A DNA stretch of 12,157 nucleotides, taken from Chloroflexota bacterium. GTDB taxonomy: Bacteria > Chloroflexota > Anaerolineae > Anaerolineales > UBA4823. The notes below the pieces were generated by a model. That model saw only the letters and a list, made by a program, of their open reading frames with translations. It did no database searches and was not told where the DNA came from. Below, in pieces: positions 1-6,608 of this stretch (the stretch's first letter is position 1; each line of letters begins with the position of its first letter). The DNA is taken from the NCBI GenBank assembly GCA_017860725.1, contig JAGDMX010000040.1, positions 1-12,157 of the forward strand. Reading direction: 5' to 3'. Position numbers and translations under genes: made by a program.

Positions 1-7
1 ACCCGAG

Positions 8-304
8 ATGCCAGGATTAATGAGAGGAATGGCCCGTACCGCAGCGGTAGTTGGTACGGCAACAGCCACCCGCAATGCAGTTAACCGCCGACAGGCCGAT
101 AAGAACGTCCAGGCGTATTCCAACGCCATGGCTAATGCCGATGTACAACAGGCCCCACCAGAGCAGATGGAAGTTATGGCGGCAGCACCCGCTCAGGATG
201 TGGATGTGATCTCGCAGCTCGAGCGCCTGGGTGCACTCAAAGCCCAAGGGCTGCTCACCGAAGAGGAGTTCGCCGCCCAGAAGGCGAAACTGCTCGGATT
301 GTAA
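8..304 (+). CDS. Small SHOCT-domain protein
   Basis: 98-residue protein of unknown specific function. The C-terminal part (about residues 66-98, DVISQLERLGALKAQGLLTE and the following EEFAAQKAKLL) matches the SHOCT pattern: a short amphipathic helix, then G-x-L-T/S-xx-EF and a final helix ending in KxKLL. This small domain is found at the termini of many bacterial proteins and is thought to mediate oligomerisation. The N-terminus (MPGLMRGMARTAAVVGTATA) is a small-residue, mildly hydrophobic segment followed by basic RNRR-like residues, as is usual in short standalone SHOCT proteins. The middle is rich in Ala, Gln and Pro and probably unstructured. Only seven bases precede the ATG, so a ribosome binding site cannot be judged; the true start could be upstream of the window, or at the ATGs at 23 or 32. 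A strong hairpin follows the stop codon, so it is probably the last gene of its transcript. Confidence 0.8.
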   Translation: MPGLMRGMARTAAVVGTATATRNAVNRRQADKNVQAYSNAMANADVQQAPPEQMEVMAAAPAQDVDVISQLERLGALKAQGLLTEEEFAAQKAKLLGL

Positions 305-315
305 ATTCGCAACAG

Positions 316-355
316 TGCCTGGCACTGGTAGATGATGCTCTACCAGCGCCAGGCA
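316..355 (+). terminator. Strong hairpin after the SHOCT gene, probable terminator
   Basis: TGCCTGGC (316-323) pairs with GCCAGGCA (348-355), and CTGGTAG (325-331) with CTACCAG (340-346). One A/C mismatch separates the two stems and the loop is eight bases. The stem starts 11 bases after the stop codon of the SHOCT gene. No T-tract follows, so it is not a textbook intrinsic terminator, but position and stability suggest a transcript end or 3' stabiliser. Confidence 0.55.
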
Positions 356-356
356 T

Positions 357-482
357 GGATTTGATGCCTCAGCTCCAGCAACTCCCCGGCTGGTCGCGTG
401 AGCGCTGACCCGTGAAAAGTATGTGGCGGAGGAAGGAACATATCCTTGGAACCGAGACTGAAATAAAGTCACAAAGATTAAT
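357..482 (+). promoter_or_regulatory. Leader region ahead of the ADI locus
   Basis: Non-coding stretch between the terminator-like hairpin and the first gene of the arginine locus, so the locus promoter should lie here. I could not place convincing -35/-10 boxes. Small stems can be drawn: CCAGC (375-379) with GCTGG (389-393); alternatively GGTC-GCG (392-398) with CGC-T-GACC (403-410), which shares bases with the first; and AAGGA (433-437) with TCCTT (443-447). A purine run at 427-436 (GGAGGAAGGA in part) looks like a ribosome binding site but has no ATG at a useful distance. I do not recognise a known riboswitch class or a clear ArgR operator. Confidence 0.3.
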
Positions 483-484
483 AT

Positions 485-490
485 GGAGAA
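485..490 (+). promoter_or_regulatory. Ribosome binding site that decides the arcD start
   Basis: GGAGAA lies just inside the longest possible reading frame (ATG at 483) and 7 bases ahead of the in-frame ATG at 498. Nothing resembling a Shine-Dalgarno precedes the ATG at 483, so 498 is the better start. Confidence 0.65.
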
Positions 491-497
491 TAAAGCG

Positions 498-1979
498 ATG
501 GCTACCGAGAAACCTAAAAAGAAGTTCACTTTTCCAACCGCTTTCACAATCCTGTTTATTCTGCTCATTTTGATCGCAGCCGCCACCTGGTTTGTCCCGG
601 CCGGCTCGTATGACTACGACGCGGATGGCGCGCCGATCCCGGGCACTTACCACGAGGTGGAACCCAACCCGCAGAAGCTGCTCGTTAGCGCCCTCAAAGG
701 CCCGATCAACGGCATGTACGGCATTGAAGATGAAACCGGCAACGTAGACGTGTGGAACTACGGCGAGCTGTTTGGCGCCATCGATGTCGCTTTGTTCGTG
801 CTGATCATCGGCGGCTTCCTGGGCGTGACGATGAAGACCGGCGCCATCAATTCCGGGATTGCCTGGGTGGTGGGTAAGCTGAAGGGCAAAGAGAAATGGA
901 TGTTCCCCATCTTGATGACCATCTTCGCCATCGGTGGAACATCTTATGGTATGGCCGAAGAAACCCTGGCCTTTTATGCCCTGATCATCACCGTGATGCT
1001 GGCTGCCGGTTATGATGGTTTAACGGCTGGAGCATTAATCCTGCTAGGCGCCGGCATCGGCGTGCTCGGCTCAACCATCAATCCTTTCGCTACCGGCATT
1101 GCCTCCGGTTTTGCCGACACAACCATCAGTGAAGGAATCGTCGGGCGATTGGTGATACTGATCGTGGGCACAATCATCGGCATCATCTTCGTGATGCGCT
1201 ACGCCGAGCGTGTCAAGAAGGAACCCTCTAAATCGCTGATTTATGACATGAAAGCCGAAAACGAGAAGCAATTCATGTCTGGCACGAGTGAAGGCACAGA
1301 ATTTGGTAAATTCACAACCCGCCATAAGGTGATTCTGTTCCTGTTTTTCCTGGCCTTCGTGGTGATGGTGTATGGAGTGATCCCCTGGGAAGACCTGGGC
1401 CTGGCAGTCCCTACCTGGTGGTGGTGGTTCCCGGAGATGACAGCTAACTTCTTATTCTTCGGCATCCTGATTGGCATTATCGGTAAGCTATCCGAGAAAA
1501 ACCTGGTGGATACATTCATCGATGGTGCGCGTGACATGCTCGGTGTAGCCTTGATCATCGGTGTGGCGCGCGGTATTACCGTGATCATGAATAACGGCCT
1601 GATCACCGATACTGTGCTGTACTGGGCGGAACAGGCAGTCGCCGGGCTTGGTAGTGTTGGGTTTATCATCGTGACCTACCTGCTCTACCTGCCGCTCTCC
1701 TTCCTGATCCCCTCCAGCTCTGGCCTGGCAACGGTTTCCATGCCGATCATGGCGCCGCTGGCCCAATTTGCAAACGTCCCCAGCTACCTGGTGGTCACTG
1801 CTTATCAGACTGCTAATGGCCTGGTAAACCTGGTTACTCCGACGTCGGCGGTCGTGATGGGCGGTTTAGCCATTGCCCGGGTAGGTTATGGTGTCTGGTG
1901 GAAGTTCGTCTGGCCGGTGCTGGCGTTGTTGTTTGTGCTCACCATCCTGGTGCTGGCGGGAGGCGTACTCCTAGCCTGA
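498..1979 (+). CDS. arcD: YfcC-family membrane carrier, probable arginine/ornithine exchanger (ArcD-like)
   Basis: 493-residue polytopic inner-membrane carrier of the YfcC (DcuC-related) family. Family marks: PTAFTILF leading into the first membrane helix and WFVPAGSYD (residues 13-39), a soluble loop to about residue 90, IDVALFVLIIGGFLGV (95-110), GGTSYGMAEETLAFY (146-160), LGSTINPFATGIASG (190-204), FVMRYAERVKKEPSKSL (231-247), and near the C-terminus LIPSSSGLATVSMPIMAPLA and a TPTSAVVMGGLA segment. Hydrophobic stretches suggest roughly 11-13 helices. The start at 498 rather than 483 is chosen from the Shine-Dalgarno. In streptococci the ArcD of the ADI operon belongs to this carrier family. 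With arcB 85 bases downstream and arcC/arcA in the same locus, exchange of arginine for ornithine is the likely role. Substrate cannot be read from the sequence, since YfcC relatives are also annotated for dicarboxylates or basic amino acids. Confidence 0.88.
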   Translation: MATEKPKKKFTFPTAFTILFILLILIAAATWFVPAGSYDYDADGAPIPGTYHEVEPNPQKLLVSALKGPINGMYGIEDETGNVDVWNYGELFGAIDVALFVLIIGGFLGVTMKTGAINSGIAWVVGKLKGKEKWMFPILMTIFAIGGTSYGMAEETLAFYALIITVMLAAGYDGLTAGALILLGAGIGVLGSTINPFATGIASGFADTTISEGIVGRLVILIVGTIIGIIFVMRYAERVKKEPSKSLIYDMKAENEKQFMSGTSEGTEFGKFTTRHKVILFLFFLAFVVMVYGVIPWEDLGLAVPTWWWWFPEMTANFLFFGILIGIIGKLSEKNLVDTFIDGARDMLGVALIIGVARGITVIMNNGLITDTVLYWAEQAVAGLGSVGFIIVTYLLYLPLSFLIPSSSGLATVSMPIMAPLAQFANVPSYLVVTAYQTANGLVNLVTPTSAVVMGGLAIARVGYGVWWKFVWPVLALLFVLTILVLAGGVLLA

Positions 1980-2064
1980 AAGCCGGAGAGACTATTGTCT
2001 ATAACCTGGCGCAAGATCAAGACCTTACACTACTGATCAGTATCAAAAATAAGGAGATTTACCT

Positions 2065-3066
2065 ATGGCATTCAATTTACGCAACCGCAACTTTCTCAAG
2101 GAGCTTGACTTCACCCCCGATGAGCTCAAGTTCCTGCTCAAGCTGTCGGCCGACCTGAAAGCGGCCAAGTACGGCGGCTACGAGCAGCAGCGACTGAAGG
2201 GCAAGAATATCGCCCTGATCTTCGAAAAGACTTCCACCCGCACGCGCTGTGCCTTCGAAGTGGCGGCTTACGATCAAGGTGCGAAGGTCACCTACCTGGG
2301 GCCATCCGGCTCGCAGATTGGTCACAAAGAGTCGATGAAGGACACCGCCCGGGTATTGGGACGCATGTACGACGGCATCGAGTACCGCGGCTTTGGCCAG
2401 GAGCTGGTGGAGATCCTGGGCCAGTACGCTGGGGTGCCGGTGTGGAACGGCCTGACCGACCAGTTCCACCCCACCCAGATGATCTGCGACATCCTGACCA
2501 TGATGGAGCACAGCGACAAGCATCTCCACGAGATCGCCTACTGCTACCTGGGCGATGCCCGCAACAATATGGGCAACTCGCTGATGGTGACCGGCTGCAA
2601 GCTGGGCATGGATGTGCGCCTGTGCGCCCCCAAAGCCCTGTGGCCAGAAGAAGGATTAGTAAAGACCTGCCGGGAGATTGCTGCCGAGACCGGCGCCCGC
2701 CTGACCCTGACCGAGAGCGTGGCAGAAGGCGTCAAGGGCGTCGACTACCTGTACACCGATGTGTGGGTCTCGATGGGCGAGGCCAAGGAAGTCTGGGATG
2801 AGCGCATCAAGCTTCTCAAGCCTTACCAGATCAACATGGACGTGGTCAAGAAGACCGGCAATCCCAAGGTCAAGTTCATGCACTGCCTGCCGGCCTTCCA
2901 CAACCGTGAGACCAAGGTGGGCGAGGATATCTACCAGAAGACCGGGTTGGAGAGCCTGGAAGTGACCGAAGAGGTGTTCGAGTCCGAGATGTCCATCGTC
3001 TTCGCCCAGGCAGAGAACCGCATGCACACCATCAAGGCGATCATGGTCGCCACGCTGGGAGACTGA
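2065..3066 (+). CDS. arcB: Ornithine carbamoyltransferase, probably catabolic
   Basis: 333 residues, full length for the family. Cytosolic enzyme interconverting citrulline plus phosphate with ornithine plus carbamoyl phosphate; in an ADI locus it runs in the phosphorolytic direction. Visible motifs: STRTR (57-61) binding carbamoyl phosphate, GHKES (86-90), HPTQ (135-138), the ornithine-binding segment D232-VWVSMGE (SMG 236-238), and HCLPAFH (273-279) with the Cys of the active site. AAGGAG at 2051-2056 lies 8 bases before the ATG. Sequence alone does not separate catabolic ArcB from anabolic ArgF; the call rests on the neighbours (ArcD-like carrier upstream, carbamate kinase and arginine deiminase downstream). 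The gene is followed by two long hairpins rather than directly by arcC, which is unusual for this pathway. Confidence 0.95.
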   Translation: MAFNLRNRNFLKELDFTPDELKFLLKLSADLKAAKYGGYEQQRLKGKNIALIFEKTSTRTRCAFEVAAYDQGAKVTYLGPSGSQIGHKESMKDTARVLGRMYDGIEYRGFGQELVEILGQYAGVPVWNGLTDQFHPTQMICDILTMMEHSDKHLHEIAYCYLGDARNNMGNSLMVTGCKLGMDVRLCAPKALWPEEGLVKTCREIAAETGARLTLTESVAEGVKGVDYLYTDVWVSMGEAKEVWDERIKLLKPYQINMDVVKKTGNPKVKFMHCLPAFHNRETKVGEDIYQKTGLESLEVTEEVFESEMSIVFAQAENRMHTIKAIMVATLGD

Positions 3067-3190
3067 GATTATCAATATTAACGTGGATTCGGGATAAAAG
3101 GATTTTGGGTTTATTTTGGGCAGCGGAGCCGCCCAAAATAAACCCAAAACACCCCTTATTTCCTTATCCCGAACTGACTTAATATTAATC
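3067..3190. repeat. Long compound inverted repeat directly after arcB
   Basis: A nested palindrome starting right after the arcB stop codon. Core: TTTTGGGTTTATTTTGGGC (3103-3121) and its exact reverse complement (3131-3149), 19 of 19 pairs around a nine-base loop. Outer arms: TTCGGGATAA (3088-3097) with TTATCCCGAA (3164-3173), plus GGA (3100-3102) with TCC (3161-3163). Outermost: GATTA/ATATTAA (3067-3081, with three extra bases) with TTAATATTAATC (3179-3190). As RNA this would fold into one long interrupted stem. No clean T-tract follows the core. It may be a terminator or attenuator, an RNA-processing or stabilising element, or a palindromic MITE-like repeat; the sequence alone does not decide. 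Confidence 0.9.
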
Positions 3191-3231
3191 TGTGTGTACA
3201 TCGTGGAATTTCTCCACGATGTACACACAGA
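3189..3231. repeat. Second perfect hairpin just upstream of the M20 dipeptidase
   Basis: TCTGTGTGTACATCGTGGA (3189-3207) is followed after five bases by its exact reverse complement (3213-3231), giving 19 uninterrupted pairs. A run of A residues (3231-3237) and the ribosome binding region of the next gene follow. There is no T-tract after the stem on either strand, so it does not look like a standard intrinsic terminator. Its position suggests control of mRNA stability or translation of the downstream genes. Confidence 0.9.
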
Positions 3232-3267
3232 AAAAAAGGAAACCCAGAGAGCATCAGGAATAGAACC

Positions 3268-4611
3268 ATGCTAGAAAACATAGACTCCCACCTCGCAGCC
3301 CAGCAGGCGCCATTGAAAGCCGCGCTGGTGGAGCTGGTGCGCATCCCCAGCGTATGCGATGAAGGTGCCGGTGGATATCCGTTTGGCGCGGCGATCGACC
3401 AGGCTTTGCGCAAGGCGCTGCAAATCGCCGGCGATCTTGGTTTTAGGACCCAATACGGCGACGGCGGGTACTATGGCTATGCCGAGGTTGGCGAGGGGGC
3501 AGAAATGCTTGGCATCCTGGGGCACCTGGATGTTGTGCCTCCCGGCAAACTGGAGGACTGGGAGCATGACCCATTCGACCCGATTGAGAAGGATGGCATG
3601 CTGTACGGACGCGGCACGCAAGATGACAAAGGCCCGCTGCTGGCGGCATTGTTTGCCGTAAAAGCTCTAATGGATGCCGGGATTAAGTTCAACAAACGCG
3701 TGCGCTTCATCTTTGGCGCCGATGAAGAAACCCTGTGGCGCTGCATCAACCGCTACAAAGAGAAGGAAGAGCTGCCCGGCATGGGCTTTTCACCCGATTC
3801 GAAGTTCCCGGTCACGTATGCAGAAAAGGGATTGCTTCAACTACGCCTGGAAGGCAGGAATGATAGTGGAGTCAGGCTTGCCGGTGGGTCGGCTTTCAAC
3901 GCGGTGCCAGATTTCGTACTCTACGATGGCGTGCGGCAGGATGACCTGGCGAGAAAGCTGACCGAGCTGGGTTTTGCTTTCGAGCGCAGAGAGAATGGCA
4001 TCGAAGTCAAGGGCAAAGCCGCCCATGCCATGATCCCTGAGGAAGGCATTAACGCTATTGCCCGCCTGTGCATTGCGCTGCGAGCCATTGGCATCCATTC
4101 GAAAGCCATCGATTTTGTTGCTCAGGAAATCGGGGAGGATCCCAACGCCAGGCGCATCTTCGGCGAGTACGCCGATGCACCATCCGGCAAGCTCAAGTTC
4201 AACCTGGGGATGGTTGATCTCGGCGAGCTGGAACAGCTCTCGATCGATTCTCGCATCCCGGTCACCGTGCCGAAAGCAGAGATAGTATCGAAGCTGAGCA
4301 CTGCGGCTGCCAGATATGGGCTGGCGTACAAAGAGTTTGATTGGCTAGCACCCTTGTATCTTCCCCAGGATCATTTCGTTGTCACAACATTGATGAATGT
4401 TTACCGCCAATACAGCGGTGATACGGTAACGGAACCAAGGTCTTCGGGCGGGGCCACCTATGCTCGTGCCATGGACAACTGCGTGGCGTTCGGCGCGCTG
4501 ACTGTCGATGAGCTGCTGACAGAGCACCAACCCAATGAGCGGGCTGTGCTCCAGAATTTGTACAAAGCTATGGAAATCTATGCTCATGCCGTATTTGAGT
4601 TGACCAGGTAA
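3268..4611 (+). CDS. M20 family dipeptidase (PepV-like)
   Basis: 447-residue cytosolic metallopeptidase, no signal peptide. Co-catalytic zinc site as in PepV: H86 and D88 in GHLDVVPPG, D119 in RGTQDDKGP, E153/E154 in GADEE, D177 in FSPD, and H420 in the HQPNE motif near the C-terminus. Other family signs are LYGRG, EKGLLQL and SSGGATYA (substrate and lid regions). PepV-type enzymes cleave unblocked dipeptides with broad specificity. CAGGAA at 3255-3260, 7 bases ahead of the ATG, supports the start. In streptococcal arc loci an M20-type protein (ArcT) accompanies arcABCD, so release of arginine or other amino acids from short peptides to feed the ADI pathway is a reasonable inference. The family assignment is firm; the natural substrate is not known. 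Confidence 0.92.
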   Translation: MLENIDSHLAAQQAPLKAALVELVRIPSVCDEGAGGYPFGAAIDQALRKALQIAGDLGFRTQYGDGGYYGYAEVGEGAEMLGILGHLDVVPPGKLEDWEHDPFDPIEKDGMLYGRGTQDDKGPLLAALFAVKALMDAGIKFNKRVRFIFGADEETLWRCINRYKEKEELPGMGFSPDSKFPVTYAEKGLLQLRLEGRNDSGVRLAGGSAFNAVPDFVLYDGVRQDDLARKLTELGFAFERRENGIEVKGKAAHAMIPEEGINAIARLCIALRAIGIHSKAIDFVAQEIGEDPNARRIFGEYADAPSGKLKFNLGMVDLGELEQLSIDSRIPVTVPKAEIVSKLSTAAARYGLAYKEFDWLAPLYLPQDHFVVTTLMNVYRQYSGDTVTEPRSSGGATYARAMDNCVAFGALTVDELLTEHQPNERAVLQNLYKAMEIYAHAVFELTR

Positions 4612-4680
4612 AGCGAAAATCAAATTGATGTGATAGCTAACAAAATCACGAACCAGACGTTGTTGGAGTAGAGTGAAAAA

Positions 4681-6195
4681 ATGAAAACTGATCTGCCCAA
4701 CAAAGAAAAAGAAATTCGCGAGCCGTCCCTGCTCGATGCGCTGATTCCGCTGATCTTCATGATCGCGCTGCTGGCGACCTCGATCGTGTTATTCGGGATT
4801 GATGCAGCCCTAGGCCCGCTACAGGTGGCGTTGCTAATGAGCGCAGTGGTAGCGGCGGTCGTTGCTCACAAGAACGGTCATTCCTGGGAAAGACTGGGGG
4901 AGGAGATCGTTAAAGGTATCTCAGTGGCAATGAGCGCCATCATGATCCTACTGATGGTCGGAGCGCTGATCGGGGTTTGGAACATGTCTGGCACGATTGC
5001 CACGATGGTGTATTACGGGATCAAATATATCGATCCAACCTGGTTTTACCTGGCGGCAGCATTACTCACCGGGATGATCGGGATCGTCACCGGCAGCTCC
5101 TGGACCACGGCCGCAACGTTGGGAGTGGCGTTTATCGGCATGGCTAATGCGATCGGCGCATCAACGGCGATAACTGCCGGGGCAGTGATCTCTGGGGCTT
5201 ATTTTGGCGACAAGATGACCCCTCTGTCTGAAACGACCATCTTAACCCCGCAAATTGTGGGCAGCAATGTCTATGCCCATATCAGCAGCATGGCTAAAGC
5301 TACCGTGCCGGCTTACCTGATTGCTCTCGTCATTTTCTTCTTTATCGGAAGAAGTGTCGATATACCCCCGGTAGATACGACAGCCACGCTTCAGGCCCTG
5401 GAGTCAGCCTACAACATCAGCCTGTGGAATCTGCTGCCTGTCCTGGTTTTGCTGCTGCTCGGACTTCGAAAATACCCGGCTTTTCTCTCTATATTGATCG
5501 GAACTCTGGTCGGTGCTCTGGTTGCTATAATCTTACAGCCCCAGGTTGTCATCGCGTTTGCCAACGATCCCAGCCTGAGCTACTGGCTGGCTTCGCTAAA
5601 AAGCGTTTGGACGGCGATGGCCAACGGCTTCACCGCCTCAACAGGCTACGAAGAAATCGATACTCTGTTCTCGGGCGGAGGCATGGACAGCATGCTGACG
5701 ACGATCTGGTTGATCCTGGGAGCGATGTCTTTTGGCGCCATGATGGACTATGGAGGCTTCAACGCTCGCCTGATCACGCCGGTCATTGGCCGGATTAAGT
5801 CCGCGGGTGGCACCATCGCCACGGTGATGTTAACCTCTTTAGGATTCAACATCGTTGCCGGCGACCAATATATCGCCATTGTGCTGCCGGCGCGCATGTT
5901 CATGGTCGAATTCCGCAAACGCGGTATCCATCCGGAAACCCTGGCGACCGCGGTAGAAAACTCCGGGACGGTCACCTCTCCGTTGATTCCGTGGAACTCA
6001 TGCGGCGCATACATGTCGGCTACACTGGGTGTATCCACGTTTGTGTATTTTCCATACTGTTTCTTCAACTTCCTCAATTTTCTCCTGGGCATGGTCTACG
6101 GATTTGCAGGCATTAACGTCCAGCGTTTGGATCCGGAAAAACCACTCCCGGCAGAGCCTCTGGCCGAAGTTCCTATGGTCGTACAGGATAGATGA
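4681..6195 (+). CDS. nhaC: NhaC-family Na+/H+-type antiporter
   Basis: 504-residue polytopic membrane protein with a short charged cytosolic N-terminus (about 20 residues) and many hydrophobic helices. NhaC signatures: GIVTGSSWTTAATLG (134-148), GAVISGAYFGDKMTPLSETT (167-186), and in the C-terminal half NIVAGDQYIAIVLPARMF and ENSGTVTSPLIPWNSCGAYM. The family includes Na+/H+ antiporters and metabolite antiporters such as the malate/lactate exchanger MleN, so the substrate could be an organic ion rather than Na+ alone. In this locus it might balance pH and Na+ during ammonia-producing arginine breakdown, or exchange amino acids; both are inference. Ribosome binding sequence is weak (GGAG at 4665-4668, 12 bases from the ATG). 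Its stop codon overlaps the start of the next gene (ATGA), indicating translational coupling. Confidence 0.9.
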   Translation: MKTDLPNKEKEIREPSLLDALIPLIFMIALLATSIVLFGIDAALGPLQVALLMSAVVAAVVAHKNGHSWERLGEEIVKGISVAMSAIMILLMVGALIGVWNMSGTIATMVYYGIKYIDPTWFYLAAALLTGMIGIVTGSSWTTAATLGVAFIGMANAIGASTAITAGAVISGAYFGDKMTPLSETTILTPQIVGSNVYAHISSMAKATVPAYLIALVIFFFIGRSVDIPPVDTTATLQALESAYNISLWNLLPVLVLLLLGLRKYPAFLSILIGTLVGALVAIILQPQVVIAFANDPSLSYWLASLKSVWTAMANGFTASTGYEEIDTLFSGGGMDSMLTTIWLILGAMSFGAMMDYGGFNARLITPVIGRIKSAGGTIATVMLTSLGFNIVAGDQYIAIVLPARMFMVEFRKRGIHPETLATAVENSGTVTSPLIPWNSCGAYMSATLGVSTFVYFPYCFFNFLNFLLGMVYGFAGINVQRLDPEKPLPAEPLAEVPMVVQDR

Positions 6196-6605
6196 TGGAT
6201 GCTGTGATACTTCCGGAGGCAATTGGGCGCACTTCGACCGAAGAGTCGGATCTGCTCGAATGCCTGCGGAAACTGGGCAAGGGTCTGATCGCTTCCGGCA
6301 CATCAGTGGGTGTGGTGGAGAACACTCTGACTGAGATAGCTCTGGCTTACGATACGGAATGCGAAATTATGGCCTTGCCGAACTACATCCCCCTGATTAC
6401 ATTTTTGCCTAGTGCACGTGTTTTGCTAAGCGTAACCAGCATCTTGAGCGAAGATCTGCAGAGTGCAGCCATCGGGCTGGGCGAGATGGTGATCCTGATG
6501 ATCTCCATTGCGTTGGGAGTGCTACTGGGCACGTTAGTGATCTCGCCCTATAAGTTCGTTCCTGTCGCGGCGCGGGGCAGTCAATTTCACGATCAACGGA
6601 CATAG
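6192..6605 (+). CDS. Shortened ThrE/DUF1212-like membrane protein, possibly a degraded exporter
   Basis: 137 residues; starts within the end of nhaC (ATGATG, four-base overlap). Residues 22-64 resemble the N-terminal soluble part of ThrE/YjjP-type threonine/serine exporters: LRKLGKGLIASGTSVGVVEN matches the G-xxL-xxSG-xxxxxVE-xxL pattern, followed by EIALAYDTECEIMALPN. Residues 72-118 (LPSARVLLSVTSILSEDLQS, then a hydrophobic helix at about 98-118) resemble the last part of the same domain, where family members have PG-A and a D-L-x-G/S-A segment before a final helix. The roughly 110-130 residues that normally lie between, with several membrane helices, appear to be missing near residues 65-72. 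That suggests an in-frame internal deletion. The frame has stayed open and is tightly packed between nhaC and the next gene (three-base gap). Transport activity is doubtful. Family assignment is by eye and moderate. Confidence 0.6.
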   Translation: MMDAVILPEAIGRTSTEESDLLECLRKLGKGLIASGTSVGVVENTLTEIALAYDTECEIMALPNYIPLITFLPSARVLLSVTSILSEDLQSAAIGLGEMVILMISIALGVLLGTLVISPYKFVPVAARGSQFHDQRT

Positions 6606-6608
6606 CCA

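Noticed and set aside
427..464. Tiny leader peptide from TTG at 446 after a purine-rich run
   Set aside because: Only six codons with a non-ATG start and poor spacing from the purine run; no arginine codon pattern suggesting attenuation.
17..586. 189-codon open frame on the - strand
   Set aside because: Runs antisense through the SHOCT gene, its hairpin and the start of the YfcC gene; translation shows no domain and no ribosome binding site is evident.
1995..2031. Possible promoter before arcB (TTGTCT and TACACT)
   Set aside because: Spacing between the boxes is about 25 bases, too long for a standard promoter; arcB is more simply read from the arcD transcript.
2656..3228. 190-codon open frame on the - strand
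   Set aside because: Antisense to arcB and spans both long hairpins; composition is that of a shadow frame.
3189..3237. Hairpin plus A-run as an intrinsic terminator for a - strand transcript
   Set aside because: Read on the - strand the T-run comes before the stem, not after it, and no - strand gene ends here.
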